Numbered from the stretch's first letter, positions 1 to 6,308 are shown. The stretch is DNA of 9,338 nt from Campylobacterota bacterium (GCA_011330645.1 DRQB01000121.1:1-9338); one strand, 5' to 3'. The notes: generated by a model from the sequence alone, not told the origin. Program-made: numbers and translations.

Positions 1-738
1 AACTGCAAACGTCACTGCAACATATAAAACCATTACAAGAATTATCGCCACCATCATAGATTTTAACATCAATTTTCCAGGATCATCCATATCTTCTGCT
101 GTATTGGTTATCACCCTAAAGCCTTCAAAAGCAAAAAAAGTCAGTGACACTGAAGAGAAAACATTCATGACAGGAGGTGCATCTTTTAATGCCAGTAGTG
201 CAGGATCTATGTAGAAAAAGACTACTACTGTAAATAAAATAATAATGCTAAGTTTTATAATAACAATCACATTTTCACTTCTAGCAATGAGAGAACTCCC
301 TGCAAGGTTGATAAACATAAAGAGTAGCAGTACCCCAACGGCATAACTGTTTGCCCAAAGTGGGCTGTTCTCCCCTGCACTCATCATAGCTGCATAAGTA
401 CCAAAGGTCTTTGCCACCATCGCGATGGCAACCATAGCGGAGAGGTAAAAAAGTACGGACAAAGAACCAGAAAAAACGCCTTCTCCATAACACTGCACCA
501 AATACTCTACAATACCCCCACGGCTTGGGTATACAGTAGCCAATTTGGCTAAAGAGTAACCACTAAGCAGTGCAATAATACCACCCAAAATAAATGATAT
601 CCATACTAAATTACCAGCAATAGCACCTGCTTCACCCAAAAGGACAAAAATACCTGCCCCAACCATAGAACCAATACCTAGAAATACAGCACTCCACAGT
701 CCGAAGGCTTTTGTATCTTGTTTTATTTTACTATTCAC
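1..738 (-). CDS. APC-superfamily amino acid permease, C-terminus cut by the window edge
   Basis: This encodes an integral inner-membrane transporter of the amino acid-polyamine-organocation superfamily; members move amino acids or related amines by proton symport or exchange. Only the first 246 residues are in the window, about half of the usual 430-480. TM1 (residues about 17-38) carries the family signature GIGSMVGAGIF, the unwound substrate-binding region. Further hydrophobic segments lie near 46-65, 93-118, 132-151, 156-176 and 226-246. FFAFEGF at 201-207 followed by AEDMDDPGK is the usual TM6 signature. The GTG start at 738-736 is chosen because TAAGG, formed in part by the stop codon of the upstream gene, lies about 8 bases before it. 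It follows the SQR-like gene by 9 bases and is third in a leftward operon with it and the HdeD-like gene. The substrate cannot be told. Family assignment is firm; the link to redox or sulfide metabolism is only contextual. Confidence 0.9.
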   Translation of the reverse strand, partial: MNSKIKQDTKAFGLWSAVFLGIGSMVGAGIFVLLGEAGAIAGNLVWISFILGGIIALLSGYSLAKLATVYPSRGGIVEYLVQCYGEGVFSGSLSVLFYLSAMVAIAMVAKTFGTYAAMMSAGENSPLWANSYAVGVLLLFMFINLAGSSLIARSENVIVIIKLSIIILFTVVVFFYIDPALLALKDAPPVMNVFSSVSLTFFAFEGFRVITNTAEDMDDPGKLMLKSMMVAIILVMVLYVAVTFAV

Positions 739-747
739 AATCTTACC

Positions 748-1968
748 TTATAAAAGTTTAGTCAATTTATCTGTCATCTCAAGCGCCCAGTCTGGGGGCA
801 TATGTCCTTTATTGAAGTAGAGATAGTTATCGAATCCCCATTTCATCATCTTAGAGACGGGGGAATGCATCGCTACATCTCTTTTTCCTCCGTAAAGTGA
901 GTTTGAAGCGATGAGTGTGGCTTCATTTCCACCCATATTCATAATACAAAATACCTCTAACTCATGTGGAGGAATAGTAACATCTTCCCCTAGTTCTTTC
1001 ATAAGAGATGCCGCAGCGATTGCCCCTTGTATAATGGCAATATGCCCTAGCTTTGGTTGCGCTAAGGCAGTAATGTCACCTGCGGCAAAGATATTGTCAT
1101 AATCTAAATGTCTCATAGTTGTATCGGTAGGGATAAAGCCTTTTTCATCTCCTATGCCTGAGTCTAAAATGACATCTGGCGCAGCATACGGTGGGATGAC
1201 TATAGCTAAATCACATGGCATTTGTGTACCATCATCAAAAGCGATAAAGTCTTTACCTATCTCTCTTACTATTTTGTTGTTATGGAGTGTCATATCCTGT
1301 TTGGTCATAAACTCACCTATGACTTCATGTGGCTTATCACCAACATCTTCAAAGAAGACTTCTGAAGGCGTAAAAACATCTATCTGATATTCTTCTATTC
1401 TCTTTAGACCTTTCTCTTTTTCAAGATAATAGTCAAGCATGAACATCACTTCACCTATAGGCCCTTCACAGGGTGCAGACAGTTCTGGAGCTTTGACTCT
1501 GCTACCCCAGTAACTTTTTGCTGCACCCGTAACGATGCGTCCACCATCAAAAGTCTTAACCTTTTCCCAAAGTTTTTGGGCTTGTGTATCGTCACAGACA
1601 GAATAACCGTACTCTTTGTATCCTTTTATGGCATCATAGTCTTTTACTGCCCCTAAGGTGACAAAAAGATAATCATACTCTATCTGTTCTCCACCTTGCA
1701 ATATAACTCTATTTAAATCAGGTTCTATGAAATCTACTTTATTTTGTATAAACGTTGCACCACGACTCTCAAGGGTATGTTCCAGTTCCACCAAAGAGTG
1801 TGACAAAGGTGCACCCTCAAAGGCTATTTCTGGGAGTGCAGGTTTAAGTAGTGCATGAGAGCGAGCATCTATCACTGTGACATCTATGGTTTTACCTATT
1901 AGATGTCTTATTTTATAAAATATATGTAACCCTGCAAACCCTGCACCTAATATCACTATTTTTTTCAT
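748..1968 (-). CDS. FAD-dependent oxidoreductase, sulfide:quinone oxidoreductase-like
   Basis: This 406-residue flavoprotein belongs to the two-dinucleotide-fold family that includes sulfide:quinone oxidoreductase (SQR) and type II NADH dehydrogenase. SQR is a peripheral membrane enzyme that oxidises sulfide to polysulfide and passes electrons to quinone. The N-terminal FAD Rossmann motif GAGFAG is at residues 8-13 and the second FAD motif, NIFAAGD, at 292-298. LLKPALPEIAFEG (40-52) resembles the SQR loop F-x-P-x-LP. Four cysteines are present: 125, 167 (SAPCEGP), 252 and 341 (CIMNMGG). By position 125, 167 and 341 match the Cys128, Cys160 and Cys356 of Acidithiobacillus SQR, the last two being the redox pair. 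NDH-2 enzymes lack this set, so an SQR-type reaction is favoured. The C-terminus has amphipathic, membrane-contacting character. The ATG follows AGGGG by about 8 bases. The gene lies 18 bases after the HdeD-like gene and 9 before the permease. The SQR subtype is not assigned; a related polysulfide or quinone reductase is possible. Confidence 0.75.
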   Translation of the reverse strand: MKKIVILGAGFAGLHIFYKIRHLIGKTIDVTVIDARSHALLKPALPEIAFEGAPLSHSLVELEHTLESRGATFIQNKVDFIEPDLNRVILQGGEQIEYDYLFVTLGAVKDYDAIKGYKEYGYSVCDDTQAQKLWEKVKTFDGGRIVTGAAKSYWGSRVKAPELSAPCEGPIGEVMFMLDYYLEKEKGLKRIEEYQIDVFTPSEVFFEDVGDKPHEVIGEFMTKQDMTLHNNKIVREIGKDFIAFDDGTQMPCDLAIVIPPYAAPDVILDSGIGDEKGFIPTDTTMRHLDYDNIFAAGDITALAQPKLGHIAIIQGAIAAASLMKELGEDVTIPPHELEVFCIMNMGGNEATLIASNSLYGGKRDVAMHSPVSKMMKWGFDNYLYFNKGHMPPDWALEMTDKLTKLL

Positions 1969-1986
1969 ACCAGACCCCTGTTTAAA

Positions 1987-2559
1987 TTATTTTTGTTCTT
2001 TTTCATCTATTGCATCCAAGGCTGCTCCACCTACAAGCAGTGAAATACCATCAAAAAAGAGACTTACTCCTACAAAGAAGCCTACAAGCCAAAGGGAGGT
2101 AAATGGCCAACCTATAATGAAGATAATTGCCAAGACCAAAGATGTAGCTGCATTGAAGAGCCATACCCATTTATGCTTTTGTCCCTCAGCAGAAAATGCC
2201 AATCCAAAACCACCAAAGGCATCCATAAAGAAATAGATACTAAAGAGTAACCCTAGCGTAGCCACACCTTGCAGTGGATAAAATATCATATAACTCGCAA
2301 CGATAATGAGGATAAAACTTTTTAGCCATCCTGCCCAATCCTTGCGATTACTCGCCCATGTCAAAGCACCTGCACTAATACCTGCAAATAACATCAGATA
2401 CGATACAAATGCCAAAGTGCCAAATGTCATAAATGTGGGGAAAAATATCCCCACTGCGCCTAAAAGGATAAAAAGTACTCCTCCTATTTTGGCATATTTT
2501 TTAAATTTATCTACCAAAGTTTGGTTGATTTTCATTTCTAAGCTTGTTTGGTTCCACAT
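1987..2559 (-). CDS. HdeD/DUF308-family inner membrane protein
   Basis: This small polytopic membrane protein (190 residues from the preferred start) has six hydrophobic segments, near residues 27-44, 47-69, 81-97, 99-123, 133-153 and 157-180 (numbered from the earlier Met). This two-times-three-helix layout, with acidic-glycine signatures MDAFGG and FFDGISLL in TM4 and TM6, is typical of HdeD/DUF308. E. coli HdeD is linked to acid resistance at high cell density; the molecular function is not known. Two adjacent ATG codons occur: AAGGA lies 3 bases before the ATG at 2562 but 6 before the one at 2559, so the second is preferred. The C-terminus is short, charged and cytoplasmic in appearance. 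It is the first gene of a leftward operon with the SQR-like flavoprotein and the permease, and it is transcribed from the divergent spacer. A stress or membrane-protection role alongside sulfide oxidation is an inference. Confidence 0.85.
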   Translation of the reverse strand: MWNQTSLEMKINQTLVDKFKKYAKIGGVLFILLGAVGIFFPTFMTFGTLAFVSYLMLFAGISAGALTWASNRKDWAGWLKSFILIIVASYMIFYPLQGVATLGLLFSIYFFMDAFGGFGLAFSAEGQKHKWVWLFNAATSLVLAIIFIIGWPFTSLWLVGFFVGVSLFFDGISLLVGGAALDAIDEKEQK

Positions 2560-2595
2560 CATATATCCTTTTTATTTTATTTTGTTTATGTGGTA

Positions 2596-2601
2596 AGTAT
2601 A
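2596..2601 (-). promoter_or_regulatory. Candidate -10 box of the HdeD-SQR-permease operon
   Basis: On the minus strand this reads TATACT, five of six matches to TATAAT, and it predicts a start near 2589, which gives a leader of about 30 bases. No good -35 hexamer is present at the usual spacing, as expected for an activator-dependent or Campylobacterota-type promoter. Its outer base is 29.5 bp from the centre of the palindrome at 2622-2639. Confidence 0.45.
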
Positions 2602-2621
2602 GGTCAAACAAGTTAACCCTT

Positions 2622-2639
2622 CTGTCAGCTAACTAACAG
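2622..2639. promoter_or_regulatory. Imperfect palindrome, candidate operator between divergent promoters
   Basis: The sequence CTGTCAGCT/AACTAACAG matches its reverse complement at 7 of 9 positions per arm. Read as a Crp/Fnr-type site it is GTCAG-N4-CTAAC: two five-base half-sites with a four-base spacer, the layout of FNR-class operators, but different in sequence from TTGAT-N4-ATCAA. The centre (2630.5) is 29.5 bp from the candidate -10 on each side, which puts it at about -41.5 for both divergent promoters. That is the class II activator position. The binding protein is inferred to be the Crp/Fnr regulator encoded at 3194-3901. Confidence 0.45.
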
Positions 2640-2659
2640 TTATGAAAAAAATTTAGATA

Positions 2660-2665
2660 TACAAT
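2660..2665 (+). promoter_or_regulatory. Candidate -10 box of the coiled-coil/regulator operon
   Basis: TACAAT matches TATAAT at five of six positions and predicts a start near 2672, leaving a 23-base leader with AAGGAG at 2683-2688. A perfect TATAAT also occurs at 2672-2677, but initiation from it (about 2684) would fall inside the ribosome binding site. TACAAT is therefore preferred, with moderate doubt. Confidence 0.4.
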
Positions 2666-2694
2666 GCATATTATAATACTTCAAGGAGAAAATC

Positions 2695-3180
2695 ATGTCT
2701 TATAAAAATGATTTGAAACATAAAATCGCCTCTGTTTTGCATCATAAAAGTGACTCCTCCTCACATCCTATTGCACAGACACTTCATGCCATTTATAAAC
2801 AAGCCTTAGAAGAATCAAAACAAACAGGTCAATCTGTTTCAAGTATCACGTATGAGATTTTAGAAGGATTGGAAGAGAGTCATCAGGAACATCTAGAGCA
2901 TATTGAATCTCAGTTAAGTCACGCTTCTTCGGTGATTACCATGATTATTTATGAAAGTGCCCAAAAGCGTATTGAAGAAAAAGAAAAAAAATTACAACAG
3001 GCAAAAGCACAACTTGTTGATACAATAGAAGCAGAAATTCTACATTTACTAGAGTCATTAGATACTTTTGATGCCTATGCAAATGACAAATCACACACAG
3101 TGTTTAAACAAAGCCTCTCTAAGACAAAAATTGATATACTCGAAAAAATTGATGTGCTAAAGACACTTCTCCCACTATAA
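2695..3180 (+). CDS. Uncharacterised helical/coiled-coil protein co-transcribed with a Crp/Fnr regulator
   Basis: I do not recognise this 161-residue protein by family. It has no signal peptide or membrane segment and appears almost entirely alpha-helical. A serine/histidine-rich N-terminal part (residues 1-30) is followed by helices rich in Glu, Lys and Gln. The stretch about 93-125 (RIEEKEKKLQQAKAQL and on) has heptad-like coiled-coil character. There are no cysteines and no catalytic motif. The start is well supported: AAGGAG at 2683-2688 lies 6 bases before the ATG. It is the first gene of a two-gene unit, ending 13 bases before the Crp/Fnr-type regulator. The pairing suggests it works with the regulator or under its control, for example as a helical scaffold or stress-associated cytoplasmic protein, but nothing in the sequence settles that. 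Confidence 0.85.
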   Translation: MSYKNDLKHKIASVLHHKSDSSSHPIAQTLHAIYKQALEESKQTGQSVSSITYEILEGLEESHQEHLEHIESQLSHASSVITMIIYESAQKRIEEKEKKLQQAKAQLVDTIEAEILHLLESLDTFDAYANDKSHTVFKQSLSKTKIDILEKIDVLKTLLPL

Positions 3181-3193
3181 TCAAGGACATTTT

Positions 3194-3901
3194 ATGCCCA
3201 AAGACCCTTCTTTTGACCAACAAGCCTATGATGTTTTACAACACTCTACACTCTTTGGTAATTTAGATGAAAGTACCTTGAAAAACATCATCCACGAATG
3301 TACTGAAATTTCTTGGCGAAAAACAGACACCCTTAATCACGAAATGGGAGAGAAATATCTTTTTATTATTATCACAGGTAGACTCAAAGTAACCCATATC
3401 GATCCAGATACAGGCAGAAGTCTTGCACTTTTTCTCAAAGGTGAAGGTGATATATTTGATGTTTTCACCTTACTTGATGGCAAAGAACATGTTATTTTTC
3501 CTGTGGTTATGGACCCTATGCGTGTGCTTCGTATCCCTCTTGAAAGAGCCAGAGAATGGATTATCCAACATCCAGAATTTAATGCTTCTTTCTTACCTTA
3601 TCTTGGAGAAAAGATGAGAGCCTTGGAATCTTTTGGTACCTCTTTGGTCTTTCATGATACCAATACAAGACTTGCAAAACTCATATTAGACCATACCCAC
3701 CCAGAATCCAACCATGAACATCATCCTGTCAAACTTATCAACAATCTTTCCCATGAATCCTTGGCAGAACTCATAGGTTCGGTACGTTCCGTTGTAAGTA
3801 CCCAAATGCATAAGCTCAAAGAAGAAGGTATTATCATGAGTAAAAGAGGTCATTTGGCTGTTTCAAACCTAGAAAAACTTATCAAAAAGTGTGATATTTA
3901 A
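3194..3901 (+). CDS. Crp/Fnr-family transcriptional regulator
   Basis: This 235-residue protein has the standard Crp/Fnr architecture. An N-terminal cyclic-nucleotide-type beta-roll (residues about 15-118) includes YLFIIITGRLKV (55-66) and LKGEGDIFDVFTLLDG (81-96). A long dimerisation helix follows (about 130-165), then a C-terminal winged helix-turn-helix (about 185-213, LSHESLAELIGSVRSVVSTQ). No N-terminal cysteine cluster is present, so it is not an oxygen-sensing 4Fe-4S FNR, and the roll lacks the Crp cAMP-binding RxxxxT/S pattern. The recognition helix has SVRSVVSTQ where FNR has the E-x-x-S-R contact set, so its target site should differ from TTGAT. Between dimerisation helix and HTH is a histidine-rich loop with His167, 169, 174, 176 and 177. 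AAGGA at 3183-3187 lies 6 bases before the ATG. It follows the coiled-coil gene by 13 bases. Autoregulation and control of the divergent flavoprotein operon are inferred from the palindrome at 2622-2639. Confidence 0.92.
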   Translation: MPKDPSFDQQAYDVLQHSTLFGNLDESTLKNIIHECTEISWRKTDTLNHEMGEKYLFIIITGRLKVTHIDPDTGRSLALFLKGEGDIFDVFTLLDGKEHVIFPVVMDPMRVLRIPLERAREWIIQHPEFNASFLPYLGEKMRALESFGTSLVFHDTNTRLAKLILDHTHPESNHEHHPVKLINNLSHESLAELIGSVRSVVSTQMHKLKEEGIIMSKRGHLAVSNLEKLIKKCDI

Positions 3902-3964
3902 AAAGTTTTATTCTCTTATCTAAATTCCTATGATTATATGGCTTATTTTTGGTTAATCCTTTCA

Positions 3965-3990
3965 TGTTATGATAAGTATATATCATAACA
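3965..3990. promoter_or_regulatory. Perfect inverted repeat over an extended -10 promoter
   Basis: TGTTATGATA is followed by a six-base centre (AGTATA) and its exact reverse complement TATCATAACA. The left arm contains TGTTATGAT, an extended -10 element (TG-N-TATGAT, box at 3968-3973) with a predicted start near 3980. The site therefore covers the -10 and start point and ends directly before the ribosome binding site. That placement suits a repressor operator. In RNA made from further upstream the same sequence would form a 10-bp hairpin just before AAGGAG. The cognate protein is unknown. Confidence 0.6.
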
Positions 3991-4001
3991 AAGGAGCTAA
4001 C

Positions 4002-4211
4002 ATGACACCGCAAGAAAAAGAGATACAAAACCAACAACGTAATATCGCAGCTCAGATTAAAGAAGTTTTTGAAAATACGATGAGTCTTTTTGATATGGAC
4101 ATCCCAGAAAATGATGACAGACAAGCTGCTGAACTTATACACAGAACCATGCAAGAGACACTAGATATGTTAAAAGCTGAGATAGAAAAAGGTACCTATG
4201 ACCAGTTTTAG
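4002..4211 (+). CDS. Small uncharacterised helical protein (69 residues)
   Basis: I do not recognise this protein. It is short, acidic and cytoplasmic, predicted mostly alpha-helical. A first helix (residues 3-31) rich in Gln, Glu and Lys is followed by a loop with IPENDD (34-39) and a second long helix (about 40-65). It has no cysteine, signal peptide or catalytic motif; two paired helices of this type are common in small regulatory or scaffold proteins. The ATG at 4002 is chosen over an in-frame ATG at 3969 because AAGGAG (3991-3996) lies 5 bases before it and the earlier ATG sits inside the inverted repeat. It is transcribed alone, with its own promoter, about 100 bases after the Crp/Fnr gene. 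The operator-like repeat over its promoter suggests tight control. Coding status rests on the strong ribosome binding site and promoter. Confidence 0.75.
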   Translation: MTPQEKEIQNQQRNIAAQIKEVFENTMSLFDMDIPENDDRQAAELIHRTMQETLDMLKAEIEKGTYDQF

Positions 4212-4218
4212 AGTAAAA

Positions 4219-4238
4219 ATATGACAATATGACATATT
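4219..4238 (+). repeat. Tandem 8-base repeat with a short palindrome
   Basis: ATATGACA occurs twice in tandem (4219-4226 and 4227-4234). The second copy forms the palindrome AATATG-A-CATATT (4226-4238, six-base arms around one base). It lies about 25 bases upstream of the -10 box at 4264-4269, near -44 relative to the predicted start, so it could be a regulatory site. In AT-rich DNA chance remains possible. Confidence 0.3.
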
Positions 4239-4263
4239 TTTAAGAGTAAAACAAAAAATAGTC

Positions 4264-4269
4264 TATAAT
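4264..4269 (+). promoter_or_regulatory. -10 box for the 109-residue protein gene
   Basis: A perfect TATAAT stands 28 bases before the start codon, with a predicted start near 4276. It is preceded by an AT-rich tract rather than a clear -35, as is common in Campylobacterota sigma-70 promoters. The leader contains AAGGA at 4285-4289. Confidence 0.55.
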
Positions 4270-4297
4270 TAGAAATCTTATAAAAAGGATTCTAAGG

Positions 4298-4627
4298 ATG
4301 GATGGTTTGATAGAAGTATCTTACACGGTGATGTGTAAAAATGATGTGAGTAAAGAAGTAATCCTAGCAGAGGTATTGTCAAATGAAAAAGTGATGAAAG
4401 CGATCAAAAGTGAGTTTGCATCAGGGCTTAGAAACCTTGTACTTTCTGCTAAAGAAGAGAGTACTGTTTACATCAAAACACAAAAAGAGGTGTTTGAGTT
4501 TACCGCAAGTAAAAATGACTTTGCAGACCTATTAGAACTTGCAGAAGAAGATGCGCGTAAACATAAACGCTTAAAAAAAGAGTGTGATGGGGTGGAGTTG
4601 GTCGATATTGTGACTATAGATTCATAA
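4298..4627 (+). CDS. Uncharacterised small cytoplasmic protein (109 residues)
   Basis: I do not recognise this protein. It has no signal peptide or membrane span and a mixed alpha/beta pattern: a beta-strand start (LIEVSYTVMC), a helix rich in Lys/Glu (about 18-45), two strands (STVYIKTQ, VFEFTAS), a helix rich in acidic and basic residues (73-94), and a terminal strand (VELVDIVTI). Two cysteines occur, at 13 and 95. The ATG at 4298 is supported by AAGGA at 4285-4289, 8 bases upstream, and by a perfect TATAAT at 4264-4269. It is expressed alone and converges on the exported-protein gene at 4629-5087, with only one base between the two stop codons. The clean frame, promoter and ribosome binding site make it a likely real gene. 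Confidence 0.8.
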   Translation: MDGLIEVSYTVMCKNDVSKEVILAEVLSNEKVMKAIKSEFASGLRNLVLSAKEESTVYIKTQKEVFEFTASKNDFADLLELAEEDARKHKRLKKECDGVELVDIVTIDS

Positions 4628-4628
4628 T

Positions 4629-5087
4629 CTACAGTCCGCAAGCTTTTTTATCCATTGTAATTTTAAGTATCTCGTTTTGGGTTGTTTTGTTGAGATAACG
4701 ATAAGTAATAATAATATCTGATTGTAAAAAACGTTTGGAATCCTTGCAGATGCCTCTTCTGATTACAGGTGCCATTCTTGTTTGACCATCAACTTTTAGT
4801 GTAGCATCACTTTTGGGGCCAGCATTAATTTCAAAAGTATAAATGAGCTCCGTACCATGACTATCAACATCAACCATTTGGGTATATGCATCCACTTTTT
4901 GTGGTAATGTTTTTTTTATCCCTATCACCGCTTCTTTCACTACAGTAAGATTTTGCATTCGTAATTTATCAATACTAAGATCTCCAGAGACTTGTATAGT
5001 TGTTTTAAAAAGTTGCATAGAAGCTGGTGCATTTGCCCAACAATTAACGGTGAGAAGCAGTATCCCTAGTAGCATTATACGTTTCAT
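4629..5087 (-). CDS. Small exported (periplasmic) protein of unknown function
   Basis: The 152-residue protein begins with a Sec signal peptide: positive MKR, a hydrophobic core LLGILLLTV and a small-residue region AWANAPA. Cleavage is probably after Ala18 or Ala20. Cys16 is not in a good lipobox (TVNC, with Asn at -1), so a soluble periplasmic protein is favoured. The mature part looks beta-rich, with strands near 26-35, 79-89 and 122-131. Cys114 and Cys150 remain after cleavage and could form a disulfide. GGAG lies 6 bases before the ATG and a TATAAT box is at 5116-5121. No enzyme motif is visible and I do not recognise the family. It lies downstream of mnmH on the same strand but has its own promoter. 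Confidence 0.82.
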   Translation of the reverse strand: MKRIMLLGILLLTVNCWANAPASMQLFKTTIQVSGDLSIDKLRMQNLTVVKEAVIGIKKTLPQKVDAYTQMVDVDSHGTELIYTFEINAGPKSDATLKVDGQTRMAPVIRRGICKDSKRFLQSDIIITYRYLNKTTQNEILKITMDKKACGL

Positions 5088-5115
5088 CTATTTCTCCAAA
5101 AATTTAAATATATAT

Positions 5116-5121
5116 ATTATA
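5116..5121 (-). promoter_or_regulatory. -10 box for the small exported protein gene
   Basis: On the minus strand this is a perfect TATAAT, with TTTGAT 16 bases upstream as a plausible -35. The predicted start is near 5109, about 20 bases before the ATG. It lies in the 66-base gap after mnmH and suggests separate transcription from the selD-mnmH unit. Confidence 0.55.
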
Positions 5122-5153
5122 GTACAAGATATTAACCATCAAAATGATTTGGC

Positions 5154-6308
5154 TCAATTCTTCTTAAGATACTCCAAAACTTCATCATAATTCCCCTCAA
5201 AAGCAATAGGGATATCCCCTTTTTCTATCTGATAGTCATACATAGGGTCGTAGTATTCACGTAAGAGCATCTCTATCCATACTTTATGTCCCGAAGTGTC
5301 ACCCGTCTTTTGATGTATGTCATATGCATCTATAAATGTTGTATGCATCTTGATATACCGTTCATACCCTACCCGTTTTTTGATGCGTACCAAGGCATCA
5401 TTTGCATGTTCAAACCATTCTTTCAACCCCTCTTCACCATAGCGTAAACTATACTTTTGAAGTGCTTGAGTCACATACTCATCGAAAATAATCTCTACAC
5501 GCTCTTGCATAGGGGTATTTAAAATGACAAGTTCCCCTTTTTTTAAGTGCGTAAAGAGTGGTTTAGGGATGTATATACGTCCTATGTTATGGCTCTCATC
5601 TTCTATGATGAGATGTTTATACCCTTTGGCTTCATGCTTCACAAGTGCATATCCAAGTGCATCTTCAAAATCTATCTGAGAAGGTTGTGCTGTGGTAAAG
5701 CCACCAAAAGATGATCCTCTATGGTTGGCAAGTCCTTCAAGATCTATGCTGTTTTCACACTCCAAGATTAGACCTGTCTTTCCACTACCTGTGCGTCCAC
5801 CGACTATGAGTGTATTTGCTTCACTAGCGATACGTTCTGACTCAGCCATCAAAAAGGAACGAAAGGCTTTGTAGCCACCTTTTAGTCGGGTGATGGTGAT
5901 GCCGACTTCCTGTACCCATGCTTGCGATATTTGTGAGCGTTGCCCACCTCTAAAACAGTACAGATAAGCATCGGGATGGGCTTGAATAAAGGCTTTCCAT
6001 GCATCTACCCTCTCCTGCTTCAAAGGACCCACCAGCTCTTTACCCAGTTGTACGGCAGAGGCATTGCCCTGCTCTTTGTAGCGTATGCCTATGAGGTGGC
6101 GTTCTTCATCTGTCATGAGTGGGAAATTTACCGCTGTGGGGAATGCACCTTTGTTAAACTCTACAGGGGCACGTACATCTATGAGGGGTCTGTTTTCAAG
6201 CACGATACGCCGAAAATCCTCCGTCAAAGGCAAGTCAAGTGCATTGATAGCTTCTATCTCATCTACTGTACCTACAGAGGGAGACTCTTGTGTGTTAGAC
6301 AACTTCAA
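5154..6308 (-). CDS. mnmH: tRNA 2-selenouridine synthase (MnmH/SelU)
   Basis: MnmH replaces the sulfur of 2-thiouridine at position 34 of Lys, Glu and Gln tRNAs with selenium, using selenophosphate and, in the E. coli enzyme, a geranylated intermediate. Residues are numbered from the preferred start. An N-terminal rhodanese domain shows LIDVRAPVEF (42-51) and the active-site loop YCFRGGQRS with Cys118, equivalent to E. coli Cys97. The C-terminal P-loop domain has Walker A GGRTGSGKT (170-178) and, after it, DLEGLANHRGSSFG. The family ending EYYDPMYDYQIEK is present. Length is 384 residues against 364 in E. coli. No ATG is available near the start. TTG at 6308 is preferred because GGAG lies 9 bases upstream; TTG at 6356 or 6302 and GTG at 6323 are alternatives. 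All of them overlap the end of selD, which indicates translational coupling. Confidence 0.96.
   Translation of the reverse strand: MKLSNTQESPSVGTVDEIEAINALDLPLTEDFRRIVLENRPLIDVRAPVEFNKGAFPTAVNFPLMTDEERHLIGIRYKEQGNASAVQLGKELVGPLKQERVDAWKAFIQAHPDAYLYCFRGGQRSQISQAWVQEVGITITRLKGGYKAFRSFLMAESERIASEANTLIVGGRTGSGKTGLILECENSIDLEGLANHRGSSFGGFTTAQPSQIDFEDALGYALVKHEAKGYKHLIIEDESHNIGRIYIPKPLFTHLKKGELVILNTPMQERVEIIFDEYVTQALQKYSLRYGEEGLKEWFEHANDALVRIKKRVGYERYIKMHTTFIDAYDIHQKTGDTSGHKVWIEMLLREYYDPMYDYQIEKGDIPIAFEGNYDEVLEYLKKN

Noticed and set aside
281..493. 70-codon minus-strand frame within the permease
   Set aside because: Lies in a different frame of a clear APC permease gene on the same strand.
2306..2596. 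96-codon plus-strand frame opposite the HdeD-like gene
   Set aside because: Antisense shadow of a six-helix membrane protein; would also run through the divergent promoter.
2672..2677. Perfect TATAAT as the main promoter of the coiled-coil gene
   Set aside because: Initiation near 2684 would remove the start of the AAGGAG ribosome binding site; TACAAT at 2660 fits better, though this one is not excluded.
3882..4154. 90-codon minus-strand frame over the 69-residue gene
   Set aside because: Runs across the Crp/Fnr stop, the inverted repeat and the small gene; the opposite-strand gene has a far better ribosome binding site and promoter.
5025..5087. Lipoprotein signal in the small exported protein
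   Set aside because: The residue before Cys16 is Asn, which breaks the lipobox; an ordinary signal peptidase I site downstream is more likely.
5125..5153. Rho-independent terminator after mnmH
   Set aside because: Only a 4-bp ATCA/TGAT stem without GC content or a clean U-run is seen.
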